64,000 nt of DNA, from assembly GCA_028281535.1 (NCBI GenBank), contig JANQJS010000002.1:157430-221429 (forward strand), read 5' to 3'. This DNA comes from Sedimentisphaerales bacterium. GTDB taxonomy: Bacteria; Planctomycetota; Phycisphaerae; Sedimentisphaerales; SM23-30. Position 1 is the first letter of the stretch, and each line of letters opens with the position of its first letter. Of this stretch, positions 17,760 to 25,137 are shown piece after piece. Both the position numbers and the translations under genes were made by a program. A model generated the notes under the pieces. The model did not search any database. It was not told where the DNA came from and was given only the letters and a program-made list of their open reading frames with translations.

Positions 17760-18350
17760 TTATTTCAGTAAATCCATGGCACAATCGATGGTTTTTTGAA
17801 TACGTTTGCATTGTGGAAACGTTTTTCCCATAACGGTGATGCCCTGTAATAAGCAAACCAGATAGCTTGCCAAATCTTTGGTATTTTTATCTTGGCTGAT
17901 TTCACCCTCTTTTTGAGCACGCTGCAGTGCTTTATGGAATGTTTTTTCCATGCCTTCAAATGCTTTGCGGGTGCATTCTGCAATTATTTCATCATCAAGA
18001 GCTTTTTCAACCGCGGCATTGGTCATCAAGCAACCGCAGCAGCCTTCTTTGGTTGTAATACGTTGTGCGATTATGTTAAAGAAATTTTGGATTGCCTGCA
18101 GACCAGAGTCGGCCTGATCAAATAATTCGACTTTCATCGTTTCCATGTTGGCTTGATATTTTTCGCAGCACTGAATGAATAATTGATGCTTGTCACCAAA
18201 GGTATCGTAAAGGCTATAGCGATTGATGCCCATTTGGTCGACCAGATCCTGCATACTGGTTGCCTCGAAGCCTTTCTGCCAGAAAAGCTGCATCGCGGCA
18301 TCCAATGCCTGGTCGGGATCAAATTCTTTTAGCCTGGGGCTCATCGTCAT
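17760..18350 (-). CDS. TetR/AcrR-family repressor
   Basis: A 196-residue regulator. The N-terminal helix-turn-helix is intact: DAAMQLFWQKGFEATSMQDL then MGINRYSLYDTFGDKHQLF, the classical TetR recognition helix. The C-terminal ligand domain contains KEGCCGCLMTNAAVE with a CCGC cluster; similar Cys positions occur in TetR_C_16/YxaF-type regulators that respond to thiol-reactive ligands or metals. It is first in line before the ridA/Cys-peptide/permease genes, from which it is separated by a perfect palindrome. It likely represses that unit and itself until an electrophile or metal binds; the inducer is inferred. Confidence 0.9.
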   Translation of the reverse strand: MTMSPRLKEFDPDQALDAAMQLFWQKGFEATSMQDLVDQMGINRYSLYDTFGDKHQLFIQCCEKYQANMETMKVELFDQADSGLQAIQNFFNIIAQRITTKEGCCGCLMTNAAVEKALDDEIIAECTRKAFEGMEKTFHKALQRAQKEGEISQDKNTKDLASYLVCLLQGITVMGKTFPQCKRIQKTIDCAMDLLK

Positions 18351-18362
18351 TTCCCTTTGTTT

Positions 18363-18390
18363 CTGAATGATCGTTCTGTATAAGTATACA
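18363..18390. promoter_or_regulatory. Two palindromes upstream of tetR
   Basis: CTGAATGATCGTTCTG (18363-18378) is an imperfect copy of the ridA operator. It is followed at once by TGTATA-AG-TATACA (18377-18390), a perfect 14-base palindrome with the same two-base centre. Both lie just upstream of the tetR start and are likely autoregulatory sites. Confidence 0.5.
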
Positions 18391-18474
18391 TCGTCAAATA
18401 GCCTAAGGCAAATGAAATAATAATTAAATTATAAGTGTCTGATAATAAAAAGGATAGGATGTGGTAGGGATAAA

Positions 18475-18508
18475 AAAGGCTTTGTCTGTGCTTGGAGACA
18501 AAGCCTTT
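18475..18508 (-). terminator. Rho-independent terminator of the blaI-M56 operon
   Basis: AAAGGCTTTGTCT (18475-18487) pairs with AGACAAAGCCTTT (18496-18508), a 13-base stem with an eight-base loop. On the minus strand it is followed by a T-run, about 50 bases past the M56 gene stop. Confidence 0.92.
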
Positions 18509-18559
18509 CCTTCTAACGATATATCATCGTCTGTTCTTTTCTTTATCGACGTTGATCGT

Positions 18560-20671
18560 TTAATTTTCCATATCGAGATCATCCGAATCGCTCATGAAGA
18601 TGGCATCTTCTTCATCCATATCCATGTCCATTTCGAGTTCATCGGACTCTTCTTCCATGTAAAAAGATTCAAGGAGCTTTACCATGTCATCCCAGGCTTT
18701 TTCTTTGGTGAGCTGACCTTTTTCAATCGATTCACCAATGGATTTGATTTTGGTTGCGAAATCATTGCTACCCATGTCATCCATGTCAAATTCACTACTG
18801 GTGATTAATTTATTGAATTCATCCCAACCTTGAGCTTTGGAAAATTTTCCATCATGAACCTGGTCAAAGATCATTTCTATTGGGTTCTCTTCTTCATTAC
18901 CTTCTGACTCTTCCATTTCAAAGTCATCCATGAGCGTCATGAATTGATCCCAAGCTTGTTCTTTGGTCAGTTCACTTTTATTGATTGACTCGACGAGAGC
19001 TTTGTGTTGGTTGTCAATATCTTGAAATGGATTTTCATCATCGCCCGATGTTTTGATTAAATCGGATAGATTGTCCCAGCCTTGAGCCTTAGAGATGGTG
19101 CCTTCTTCGACATCATCAAAAATCCAGCTGCCAGGCCTATCCATTTCCATATCATCTGGATCATCTTCGACATTGTCAGGATTCGTGTAAAATAGGAATG
19201 ACTCCCAGGCTTCGTCCATTGTGATTATGTTGGAAGCTATTTCTTTGCTGAGAATGTTATAAATTTCAGCGACTGGACTCAATTCGCTTTCGTCGTCGTT
19301 AGCAGTGCTACTTGTTTTTAACACTTGCGCCAATTGATCCCAGGCTTGTTCTTTACTTAGTGTACCGGAATCCACTTGCTTGATAATGTTTTCTTCCTGC
19401 TCGCCAAGTTTCATCGGTTCTTCAACGTTATCATCAGCATCCATGTCCATGTCCTGATCTAATGAATCAAGGTAGTTGATGATTTCTCGCCATGCCGCTT
19501 CTTTGCTTAGCTCGCCTTTTTCAAGTTTTTCTAAGATTTGTATGGCTTGTGCGTCATTATACAGATCACCTAATTTTTCCTGGTCTTTCGTATCTGCCTG
19601 GGCAAGACCAAATGGCAGAATAAGTAATGCGATGACTAGCACCGTTGCTTGCAGCAAAGGTGAGGTCGAATGTCTAGCTTTATTGGTTAGTATCATTTTA
19701 AATCTCCGTTCAAGGAAACCGCCGCTGTTAATTTCACTTGCCATGGCCGGCGGGCGAAGCACGGGCTTTGCAAGGCATTCGATGGCTGTAAAGAGAGACT
19801 GTGCGTATGTTTTAGCTGGTGGCTTCAGGCTGGTAAGAACCAGGCCATCGCAGCAGATTTCTTCTGCCGCACGTAATTGGTGTTGTGCGAACCATACAAT
19901 CGGGTTCCACCAGAAACATCCGCAAGCGACCCATTCAATCCATCGAACGATATAATCTTTTCGTTTAACATGTGCCAATTCATGCGAGAGTACCCATTGC
20001 CATTGCTTGCGATCCATTTGCTCAAGCAATGTGTTAGGGATGATCACTTGCACACCGTACAAGCTCCACCATACCATAGGCGATAGACGAGCGTGTGTGG
20101 TGTAGATCGTTGGAACATGTTTGATCTTTAGCCTGTGGGCAATGTGCTGCGCGACAATTTGCAATTCTTCCGGTGCAACGTTTGTTTCCGTCGCTAGCAG
20201 ACGGTTAAAACGGCTTACCCTGGCGATCGACCAAGTGAAGAATAGACAAATTCCCATTAGCCAGATTGCCGCGATCCACTTCCGCAGGATCGGCCAAACG
20301 AAAAGATCTGTCATTGGTTTTGGTTCGTTTTGTGATGCGCTATTATTTCTTAATTCTTCTTTGATACCGGAAAAATCTACAAACGGATTGATTTTTCCAG
20401 TTGGGGTAATGGTTTCAGGGCGATTAAATTCTATTGGTTGTGATTTAACAACGCTTGTGCTGGTTGTTGCTGTTGATATTTTTGAAACCGCTGCGGTGTC
20501 GACAGGAATGGTAAAAAGTGGGGGTGTAATTAATTTGACAAAAACCAGTAGCCAAAGTAAATGCGTGACATAAGGCTTTCTGAGTGTCTTGCCAACCACC
20601 CATGCCGTCAGTGCGATCGCTAGTGCAACGCAGGCATTGCTCAGGCCAATGTTGAGAAGGGCGTCACTCAT
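18560..20671 (-). CDS. M56-family membrane metallopeptidase with seven C-terminal AWD repeats
   Basis: A 703-residue BlaR1/MecR1-type protein. Helices near residues 5-50 and 110-135 frame the peptidase domain. VLSHELAHVKRKDY (about 230) is the zinc HExxH site and RAAEEICCDGLVL holds the third ligand region; a last helix (about 340-358) follows. The usual penicillin-binding sensor is absent. Instead residues about 370-675 form seven copies of a 40-50-residue unit with the core iekGxLTKEqAWDxlxxLL, spelled alternately KEQAWD and KAQGWD, linked by acidic stretches; the tail is Asp/Glu/Met-rich. It is co-translated with the upstream blaI-type repressor (TAATG), which it should cleave when its outside repeat domain senses a signal. 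The sensed ligand is unknown. Confidence 0.9.
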   Translation of the reverse strand: MSDALLNIGLSNACVALAIALTAWVVGKTLRKPYVTHLLWLLVFVKLITPPLFTIPVDTAAVSKISTATTSTSVVKSQPIEFNRPETITPTGKINPFVDFSGIKEELRNNSASQNEPKPMTDLFVWPILRKWIAAIWLMGICLFFTWSIARVSRFNRLLATETNVAPEELQIVAQHIAHRLKIKHVPTIYTTHARLSPMVWWSLYGVQVIIPNTLLEQMDRKQWQWVLSHELAHVKRKDYIVRWIEWVACGCFWWNPIVWFAQHQLRAAEEICCDGLVLTSLKPPAKTYAQSLFTAIECLAKPVLRPPAMASEINSGGFLERRFKMILTNKARHSTSPLLQATVLVIALLILPFGLAQADTKDQEKLGDLYNDAQAIQILEKLEKGELSKEAAWREIINYLDSLDQDMDMDADDNVEEPMKLGEQEENIIKQVDSGTLSKEQAWDQLAQVLKTSSTANDDESELSPVAEIYNILSKEIASNIITMDEAWESFLFYTNPDNVEDDPDDMEMDRPGSWIFDDVEEGTISKAQGWDNLSDLIKTSGDDENPFQDIDNQHKALVESINKSELTKEQAWDQFMTLMDDFEMEESEGNEEENPIEMIFDQVHDGKFSKAQGWDEFNKLITSSEFDMDDMGSNDFATKIKSIGESIEKGQLTKEKAWDDMVKLLESFYMEEESDELEMDMDMDEEDAIFMSDSDDLDMEN
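18655..19550 (-). repeat. Seven diverged in-frame repeats within the M56 gene
   Basis: The DNA encoding the AWD motif recurs near 18690, 18825, 18950, 19075, 19215, 19345 and 19485 at about 125-140 base intervals, for example tcccaggctt, tcccaagctt and tcccagcctt followed by ttctttg-like sequence. This reflects duplication of a protein module rather than a mobile repeat. Confidence 0.85.
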
Positions 20672-21057
20672 TATGCTTCCTCCTGCAGGTTGGCATCATT
20701 GAGAAGGTTGCGAATGTTGTCGATCTCATTTTGCGAGATTTTATTTTCTTCGACCAGGTGGGTAATTAGTGGGGCGATCGAGCCACCGGTCAATTTGCTG
20801 GCGAGCGATTCGAGTTGCTCTCCGGCATAGGCCTGGCGAGAGATCGCGGCCGAGAAGAAATGAATTGACATACTGCGATCCCGCTGGACGAACCCTTTAT
20901 CTTCCAGTCGCTGCAAGAGTCGCTGGACGGTACCATGCTGCGCTTTGGAGTTATCATTATAGATTTCTTCACGGATCTGGCGAGCGGTGAGTCTTTCCTT
21001 TTGCCAGAGTAAATCCATAATTGCCAGTTCTGCGTTTGCCAGTGGGGTTCGTGTCAT
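20671..21057 (-). CDS. BlaI/MecI-family repressor
   Basis: A 128-residue winged-helix regulator. LANAELAIMDLLWQKERLT and ARQIREEIYN form the DNA-binding helices, followed by the wing HGTVQRLLQRLEDKGFVQRD. The C-terminal dimerisation helices include SLASKLTGGSIAPLITHLV, the region cleaved by partner M56 peptidases in BlaI. AAGGA lies before the ATG. It overlaps the M56 gene by one base, the standard blaI-blaR1 arrangement. Two operators matching its expected TACGACA half site lie in its promoter, so it represses its own operon. No beta-lactamase gene is nearby, so the regulon is probably something else. Confidence 0.93.
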   Translation of the reverse strand: MTRTPLANAELAIMDLLWQKERLTARQIREEIYNDNSKAQHGTVQRLLQRLEDKGFVQRDRSMSIHFFSAAISRQAYAGEQLESLASKLTGGSIAPLITHLVEENKISQNEIDNIRNLLNDANLQEEA

Positions 21058-21080
21058 AGGGCAAGTCCTTTAGTAACTAC

Positions 21081-21109
21081 ATTGTATATTGTATACGACA
21101 TTATGTCTT
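21081..21109 (-). promoter_or_regulatory. Promoter of the blaI-M56 operon
   Basis: On the minus strand AAGACA (21109-21104) and TACAAT (21086-21081) are 17 bases apart. The -35 box lies inside the proximal BlaI operator. Confidence 0.5.
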
Positions 21110-21131
21110 AAGTATACGACACTGTGTCGTA
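21094..21131. promoter_or_regulatory. Twin BlaI-type operators
   Basis: Site 1 is TACGACA-TTA-TGTCTTA (21094-21110, one mismatch). Site 2 is TACGACA-CTG-TGTCGTA (21115-21131, perfect, and extendable by TA on each side). Their centres are 21 bases apart, two helical turns, so two repressor dimers would sit on the same face. They overlap the -35 box of the blaI promoter. Confidence 0.85.
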
Positions 21132-21328
21132 TAAGTAAAGCGATAATGTAACACTTTCTGACTATTTATTATATGTTTGCGAATTGTTGTGGGGCTAAAG
21201 ACTTATTAAAAAAGTAGTTATGACCAAGAAGTTTTAAGAATTGTTTTGGTGATTTACCAGCTACTCCCTATCCGGAATCATTGTAACTGGTTGGTTAAAA
21301 ATGAGTAATAAATTTTGATCCTCAAGTC

Positions 21329-21356
21329 TTGACAGCGAATGTCAAAAAGCTAAAAT
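21329..21356 (+). promoter_or_regulatory. Consensus-like promoter upstream of tRNA-Asn
   Basis: TTGACA (21329-21334) and TAAAAT (21351-21356) are separated by 16 bases. It is the only strong sigma-70 match on the plus strand before the tRNA, so it probably drives the tRNA transcript. The TTGACA also pairs with TGTCAA a few bases on, forming a small hairpin. Confidence 0.5.
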
Positions 21357-21442
21357 GATAAGCTCGTTATTTTTAAGCTGGGACTGATTCCAAGCCAGAA
21401 TCCAACCAGCCATAACGAAATAAAAGTAAATATGAATTCACG

Positions 21443-21490
21443 AGCGATCAATTGGTAGAGCAGAGTCCGCCGTAGGCGGATTAATCGCAG
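21443..21490 (+). pseudogene. tRNA-like fragment
   Basis: AGCGATCAATTGGTAGAGCA resembles the D-arm of a tRNA and matches the D-arm of the intact tRNA-Asn downstream. It is followed by a tight hairpin TCCGCC-GTA-GGCGGA and no recognisable T-arm or acceptor end. It may be a decayed tRNA in the same transcript as tRNA-Asn. Confidence 0.4.
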
Positions 21491-21521
21491 ACCTAAAAAG
21501 TGAATAAGAAACAAGCCAAAA

Positions 21522-21594
21522 TCCCTGGTAGCTCAATTGGTAGAGCGAGCGGCTGTTAACCGCTAGGTTACTGGTTCGAGTCCAGTCCGGGGAG
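21522..21594 (+). tRNA. tRNA-Asn (GTT)
   Basis: A complete 73-base cloverleaf. The acceptor stem TCCCTGG pairs with CCGGGGA (one G-T pair). The D-arm is GCTCAATTGGTAGAGC, the anticodon stem-loop AGCGG-CTGTTAA-CCGCT has GTT at 21555-21557, and the T-arm is CTGGTTCGAGTCCAG. CCA is not encoded. Its 3' half is duplicated in decayed form at 33400-33440, which marks it as the integration site of the following island. Confidence 0.95.
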
Positions 21595-21604
21595 CTTTTT
21601 ATAA
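21553..21604 (+). other. Left attachment site (attL) in the tRNA-Asn 3' half
   Basis: From the anticodon loop CTGTTAACCGCT to just past the tRNA end, this stretch is matched by 33400-33449 with about five substitutions and a two-base gap. This is the pattern left when a tyrosine-recombinase element integrates into a tRNA 3' end. Confidence 0.75.
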
Positions 21605-21614
21605 GTTACGCTGA

Positions 21615-21700
21615 AATCGCTATTTGCGATTACCCACCAAAGTGGTGGCGCGGCTGTAACCAATACAATGGGCGTATCAACTTGATACGTTGGTACGCCC
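21615..21700. other. Cluster of three hairpins next to attL
   Basis: Three inverted repeats follow in a row: AATCGC/GCGATT (21615-21631), CCACCA/TGGTGG (21634-21648), and a nested pair GGGCGTA/TACGCCC (21670-21700) with an inner perfect palindrome CGTATCAA-C-TTGATACG (21673-21689). Such clusters are candidate integrase binding sites or the new transcription end of the tRNA. Confidence 0.55.
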
Positions 21701-21722
21701 CTATTTTATTGGAGACCGCGTT

Positions 21723-21899
21723 ATGAGCCACAAATCCTACCCCAAATACCGCAAACAAAAATCCTCAAATGGTAAAAATGACCGCGCATTTGTCGAAATT
21801 AATTCGAAGCGAATTTACTTAGGCGAGTATGATTCACCTGAAAGTCGCGAAAAATATTATCGCCTCATGGCAGAATATTCCACTGCAGATACAATCTGA
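21723..21899 (+). pseudogene. Integrase N-terminal fragment (58 aa)
   Basis: From ATG 21723 the product reads SYPKYRKQKSSNGKNDRAF then VEINSKRIYLGEYDSPES, the N-terminal SAM-like/AP2-like arm domain of Planctomycete tyrosine recombinases (usual form RKQKRSNG...RAFV.LNG.R.YLG.YGSPES). The core-binding and catalytic domains with the R-H-R-Y tetrad are missing: the frame stops at 21899 and nothing like them follows. Its place directly beside tRNA-Asn, in the orientation expected for a tRNA-targeting integrase, fits the island model. A longer frame from 21690 adds an upstream stretch that overlaps the hairpin cluster and is unlikely to be translated. Confidence 0.75.
21768..21817 (+). repeat. Direct repeat, copy 1 (integrase segment)
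   Basis: Fifty bases here are identical to 25029-25078, and similarity extends to about 88 bases. The repeat lies in the integrase fragment and is 3261 bases from its second copy. Confidence 0.9.
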
Positions 21900-21959
21900 T
21901 ATACTTTTATTTTTGTTTTACAAAGTCTTTGTATCTGTTATCTGTCATTCTATCTTTTT

Positions 21960-24131
21960 CTAGTTATTATCAATTACTATGTTTTCTGGATTTCCTAAAT
22001 GTACATAAGCCATAGTTTCTACAAATGCGTACTTGTTCAGAATCAATGTTTCAACTTTATCTGCATCCATTTTAATTTCTTTTGATATATCTTCTAATAG
22101 TAAGTCAAACCAATTAGTTTTTTCGGTATTTATATTTATATTTGCATTCGCGTGAATGGTGGTGTATTGTTCCCATGACAAAAGCTTGTCTTTTTCTAAC
22201 ATACTTAAAAGTATATCGGTGACATAGGACATTTTAAAGAAACCTGATACAACTTCGAACCAAGAAATATGCCCTTCATATTTAATAGCTGCAGGAACAA
22301 ATTCGTTAATTCTATGGAGTAATCGCACAATAAACACAGACGCTTTTATAGAGTCAATAGGAATCAGAGTCCCTATGACACTCCAAGCGCCACATCTCAT
22401 TAAACCAGATGCAACAGACGCATGAGAACCTGAAATAGGATGCGTTAAGCATGCGCTCAATATAGCTATCGGTGGGATTCTTGCTTTTTTTGCTAAGTCC
22501 CAGACATCAACTTTGTTGTCACCGATTTGTAACCAAGCATGACTTTTTTCTCCTCCATGATTCCCATGGCAATCGAAAATTATAATACTTCCGCTGAACT
22601 CGTTAAGACTTTTTATTAAATCTTCTTCATTGTCAACATCTTTTATTTTTATATCTAAAGAATTGAGAGCCCCCATTTTAGTGTAAAGATTTAAAGCTTC
22701 CTCAAGTTGGTGTTTTATTGGATCTTTATTTGAGAACGATCGGATAACTAAAATGTTGTTTAAAGAATTTTGATTAAATGAGATTCTTGCTCCAAAAAGA
22801 ATTGAGGATGTAAGTAGATTTCCTGGTGTTGAGCAGATGCGTGACACTTTATGAGAAAACATTAATGGAATCTTGTTGTATCTTAACCATTCAATCGGAA
22901 AGTCACATACAAATTTTAACTGTGATCGATTTTTAAAACATGCATCTAGTAATTCATTATCTAAAATATTTTTTAACGCTGAGTCATATTTTATATAAAT
23001 TTTCATTAATTTTCTACTCGATGAGTTTGATTTATTAGTTGCTAAGGAAGACATTATGTTGATTAAATTACTGTTTAACATAACGGCATGCGGTAGTCTG
23101 ATGGCAGGGCAGAAATGGCCTGTGGCATATATTGTTATTAGGGTTGTTTGGAAATCTAATTCATCCTTCCTTTCTTTAAATAACACTTTGACATATGGGT
23201 CTTCAAGTGCTTGTATTAATGAGTCAGATTCTGTAGCATAGCTTGAATATCCTTTGATTTTTACTAAAACATTTTTTATGAAATCCCTCTGGGGTTTTCC
23301 TAATTTACGATTTAGTGATTTCCAGAAATCACTTTTCATATCATAAAGAAACTGATACAAGGAGGGGCAGTAAATTATTGCGTCACTTTTTCTATATCGA
23401 GTGTCGACATTAATTTTATTTCTTATTGAGTCAATTTCATATACATACTTAAGCATTGAGGAAACATGGTCATCTACAGTTTTTCCGACAAAAGGTACAC
23501 TATCGTGAAATTTATAGCCATAATTATTGAGGATGTGTAGGTTAGGCAAATTTATATTGTGTCTTTCTTCATCTAATGAAGATTCGATTGTATTCTGTTC
23601 AGTTTCTTTGCATTTAAGGTCATTTAAATACTTAGATATTTCACTTTCTGGTTCAAATGAAATATATTCATCAATTTTATTCTTAAATATTTCTTTTATA
23701 GCAATGGGAGATAATTCTAAAAAATTGATTGTTAGTTCATGGTCAAATGATGAAATTAGTATTGGTTTATATTTTAATTGGTTGGCAAATTTCAATACTG
23801 TATCTATTGTGTCTTCGTTACACCAAATAACTACAAATGCATTTTCTTTATATACGTTATACTCTAGAAATAAGTGTTCTTGAAGAATTGAAACATTTTG
23901 GCTTGTACCGCACATTCTTACCAAGGCACGCTCGTCATCCAAAAGAAACATTTCTGCAATATCAAAAGGAAATGAGGGGAGTATTGAAAAAATCCAAAAA
24001 TGCTTGGAAATTACTTCTTTTGAAAATCCTTGAAAGAATGTATTGTCATCTCCATCGATGCTTGAACTTATTGGTATAAGGTGATGGATTGTAGTTGTGT
24101 TAGATATATTACCCATTTTCTGTTCAATCAA
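21960..24131 (-). CDS. CHAT-domain (caspase-like) protein
   Basis: A 723-residue protein. The C-terminal third (about 460-640) is a CHAT peptidase domain: IIIFDCHGNHGG places the catalytic His at about 522, AILSACLTHP places the catalytic Cys at about 561, and GLMRCGAWSVIGTLIPID is the usual following strand-helix. Both catalytic residues are intact. The N-terminal 450 residues match nothing I recognise; they are not TPRs and may form the sensor. There is no signal peptide or membrane helix. CHAT proteases act in bacterial immunity and regulated death (for example Craspase/TPR-CHAT and gasdermin-activating proteases). No gasdermin is visible. It lies in the island, downstream of a 150-residue gene on the same strand. 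ATG 24131 and 24116 are both possible starts. Confidence 0.85.
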   Translation of the reverse strand: MIEQKMGNISNTTTIHHLIPISSSIDGDDNTFFQGFSKEVISKHFWIFSILPSFPFDIAEMFLLDDERALVRMCGTSQNVSILQEHLFLEYNVYKENAFVVIWCNEDTIDTVLKFANQLKYKPILISSFDHELTINFLELSPIAIKEIFKNKIDEYISFEPESEISKYLNDLKCKETEQNTIESSLDEERHNINLPNLHILNNYGYKFHDSVPFVGKTVDDHVSSMLKYVYEIDSIRNKINVDTRYRKSDAIIYCPSLYQFLYDMKSDFWKSLNRKLGKPQRDFIKNVLVKIKGYSSYATESDSLIQALEDPYVKVLFKERKDELDFQTTLITIYATGHFCPAIRLPHAVMLNSNLINIMSSLATNKSNSSSRKLMKIYIKYDSALKNILDNELLDACFKNRSQLKFVCDFPIEWLRYNKIPLMFSHKVSRICSTPGNLLTSSILFGARISFNQNSLNNILVIRSFSNKDPIKHQLEEALNLYTKMGALNSLDIKIKDVDNEEDLIKSLNEFSGSIIIFDCHGNHGGEKSHAWLQIGDNKVDVWDLAKKARIPPIAILSACLTHPISGSHASVASGLMRCGAWSVIGTLIPIDSIKASVFIVRLLHRINEFVPAAIKYEGHISWFEVVSGFFKMSYVTDILLSMLEKDKLLSWEQYTTIHANANININTEKTNWFDLLLEDISKEIKMDADKVETLILNKYAFVETMAYVHLGNPENIVIDNN

Positions 24132-24362
24132 CTATACGATGTGTTATAATTTATATCGATATTACCCTGCTCTTCAGACACAATTGTGATATAGCATTGA
24201 AAATTAGCAGGCAAGAGGTACAATAGTCCAGGCAATCGTAAAGCTAGTAGTAGAAAGCATATCGTTGCTGAACCGGAAGAACTCACCATCTCTTCTCCTT
24301 ATTTTTTGCATATCCCCCCTTCTCACAAAATGCTAGGGCTCAAAAATCACTTTTGATTTGTT
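24132..24362. other. Gap between the CHAT gene and its partner
   Basis: A 231-base gap without coding potential. It is AT-rich; I see no clear promoter or terminator, so the two genes could be co-transcribed or separate. Confidence 0.4.
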
Positions 24363-24815
24363 TTATAGTTTATAACTTGAGAATAAACTTCGATGCCCAT
24401 CAACCTCAGCAAATACCTTTTTAAATATCAATAATTTTCCTTCAGTATCTAACGATATTTTATTCTCATTTTCTAAACGAGCAATATACATATTCCATTC
24501 TTCTAAGCTAATTTTGTGTTGATTATCAAATAAGGCTTTCGCAAGTTCTAACTCAATTTCAGGAGCATTTATTAATTCATTCCAGCTTTTAAAACCAAGT
24601 ATTTTAGTTGCAAAAAAGTGTTGAACCTTCATTAAACTGGAAATAATCTTATCCTCATTAAGCTGATAATCAACAATAATCTGGTTGACATCAAAGTGCT
24701 TTGGAGAATACTCATAAAGACTCTCATTAGTTTCTTCATCAAAAACAGATTTTTGGGTTTTGAAGTCTTTGTGGAGTTTTTTGGCTTGAAGTTTGAAATA
24801 GTCGATTTTTTTCAT
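24363..24815 (-). CDS. Conserved-looking hypothetical protein beside the CHAT gene
   Basis: About 150 residues, mostly helical and charged. It begins KKIDYFKLQAKKLHKDFKT and contains MKVQHFFATKILGFKSWNEL followed by ELELAKALFDNQ. The LQAKxLxKDFKTQ and GFKxWxELxxApExELELAKxLFD pattern is one I associate with unnamed small proteins of mobile regions, but I cannot name a domain. I chose ATG 24815 because AAGGA lies eight bases upstream; the frame itself extends to 24839. It is transcribed towards the CHAT gene, and its position suggests a partner (regulator, immunity or adaptor protein), which is inference. Confidence 0.55.
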   Translation of the reverse strand: MKKIDYFKLQAKKLHKDFKTQKSVFDEETNESLYEYSPKHFDVNQIIVDYQLNEDKIISSLMKVQHFFATKILGFKSWNELINAPEIELELAKALFDNQHKISLEEWNMYIARLENENKISLDTEGKLLIFKKVFAEVDGHRSLFSSYKL

Positions 24816-25028
24816 AATATAAATCCTTGTTTTCCCCAAGATTATTATCTAAAAGTTTTGCGTCTGTAATCTGTTGTTAGATAATAGCCTTGGAAGGTTT
24901 ATATTATCTTTGGTTGGTTGATGAAATCTTTACACAGACGAGCTGGCTTACCAACAAGCACACCTGCATCCTATACAAAGAAAATCAAATATCAAGATGA
25001 AAATCTGATTATTATATAAAAATCCACT

Positions 25029-25078
25029 AATGGTAAAAATGACCGCGCATTTGTCGAAATTAATTCGAAGCGAATTTA
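25029..25078 (+). repeat. Direct repeat, copy 2 (integrase segment)
   Basis: Identical over 50 bases to 21768-21817. The two copies are in direct orientation and bracket the CHAT gene and its partner. Confidence 0.9.
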
Positions 25079-25120
25079 TTTAGGCGATTATGATTTACCT
25101 GAAATAGCATCGTATCAAAA

Positions 25121-25135
25121 CGTATCAGTGGTATG
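25121..25135. other. CGTATCA-type junction motif, internal copy
   Basis: CGTATCA-G-TGGTATG matches the perfect CGTATCA-G-TGATACG near the right end of the island with two changes, and follows directly after the second integrase fragment. A related palindrome occurs at 21673-21689. These may be recombinase core or arm sites. Confidence 0.5.
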
Positions 25136-25137
25136 AG

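Larger units (their letters stand above)
21132..21521. other. 390 bp leader between blaI and tRNA-Asn
   Basis: No protein gene is visible. The stretch holds a plus-strand promoter near 21329-21356 and a tRNA-like fragment near 21443-21490, described separately. The rest is AT-rich without recognisable features. Confidence 0.6.
25018..25137 (+). pseudogene. Second integrase N-terminal fragment
   Basis: Translation gives KSTNGKNDRAFVEINSKRI then YLGDYDLPE before a TGA. It differs at only a few of about 28 residues from the fragment at 21.76 kb. It has an in-frame TAA just upstream, no start in context, and no catalytic domain, so it is a relic. It marks an internal boundary of the island. Confidence 0.75.

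Noticed and set aside
18655..19550. CRISPR-like array
   Set aside because: The spacing of about 130 bases looked regular, but the repeats are diverged, in frame and coding.
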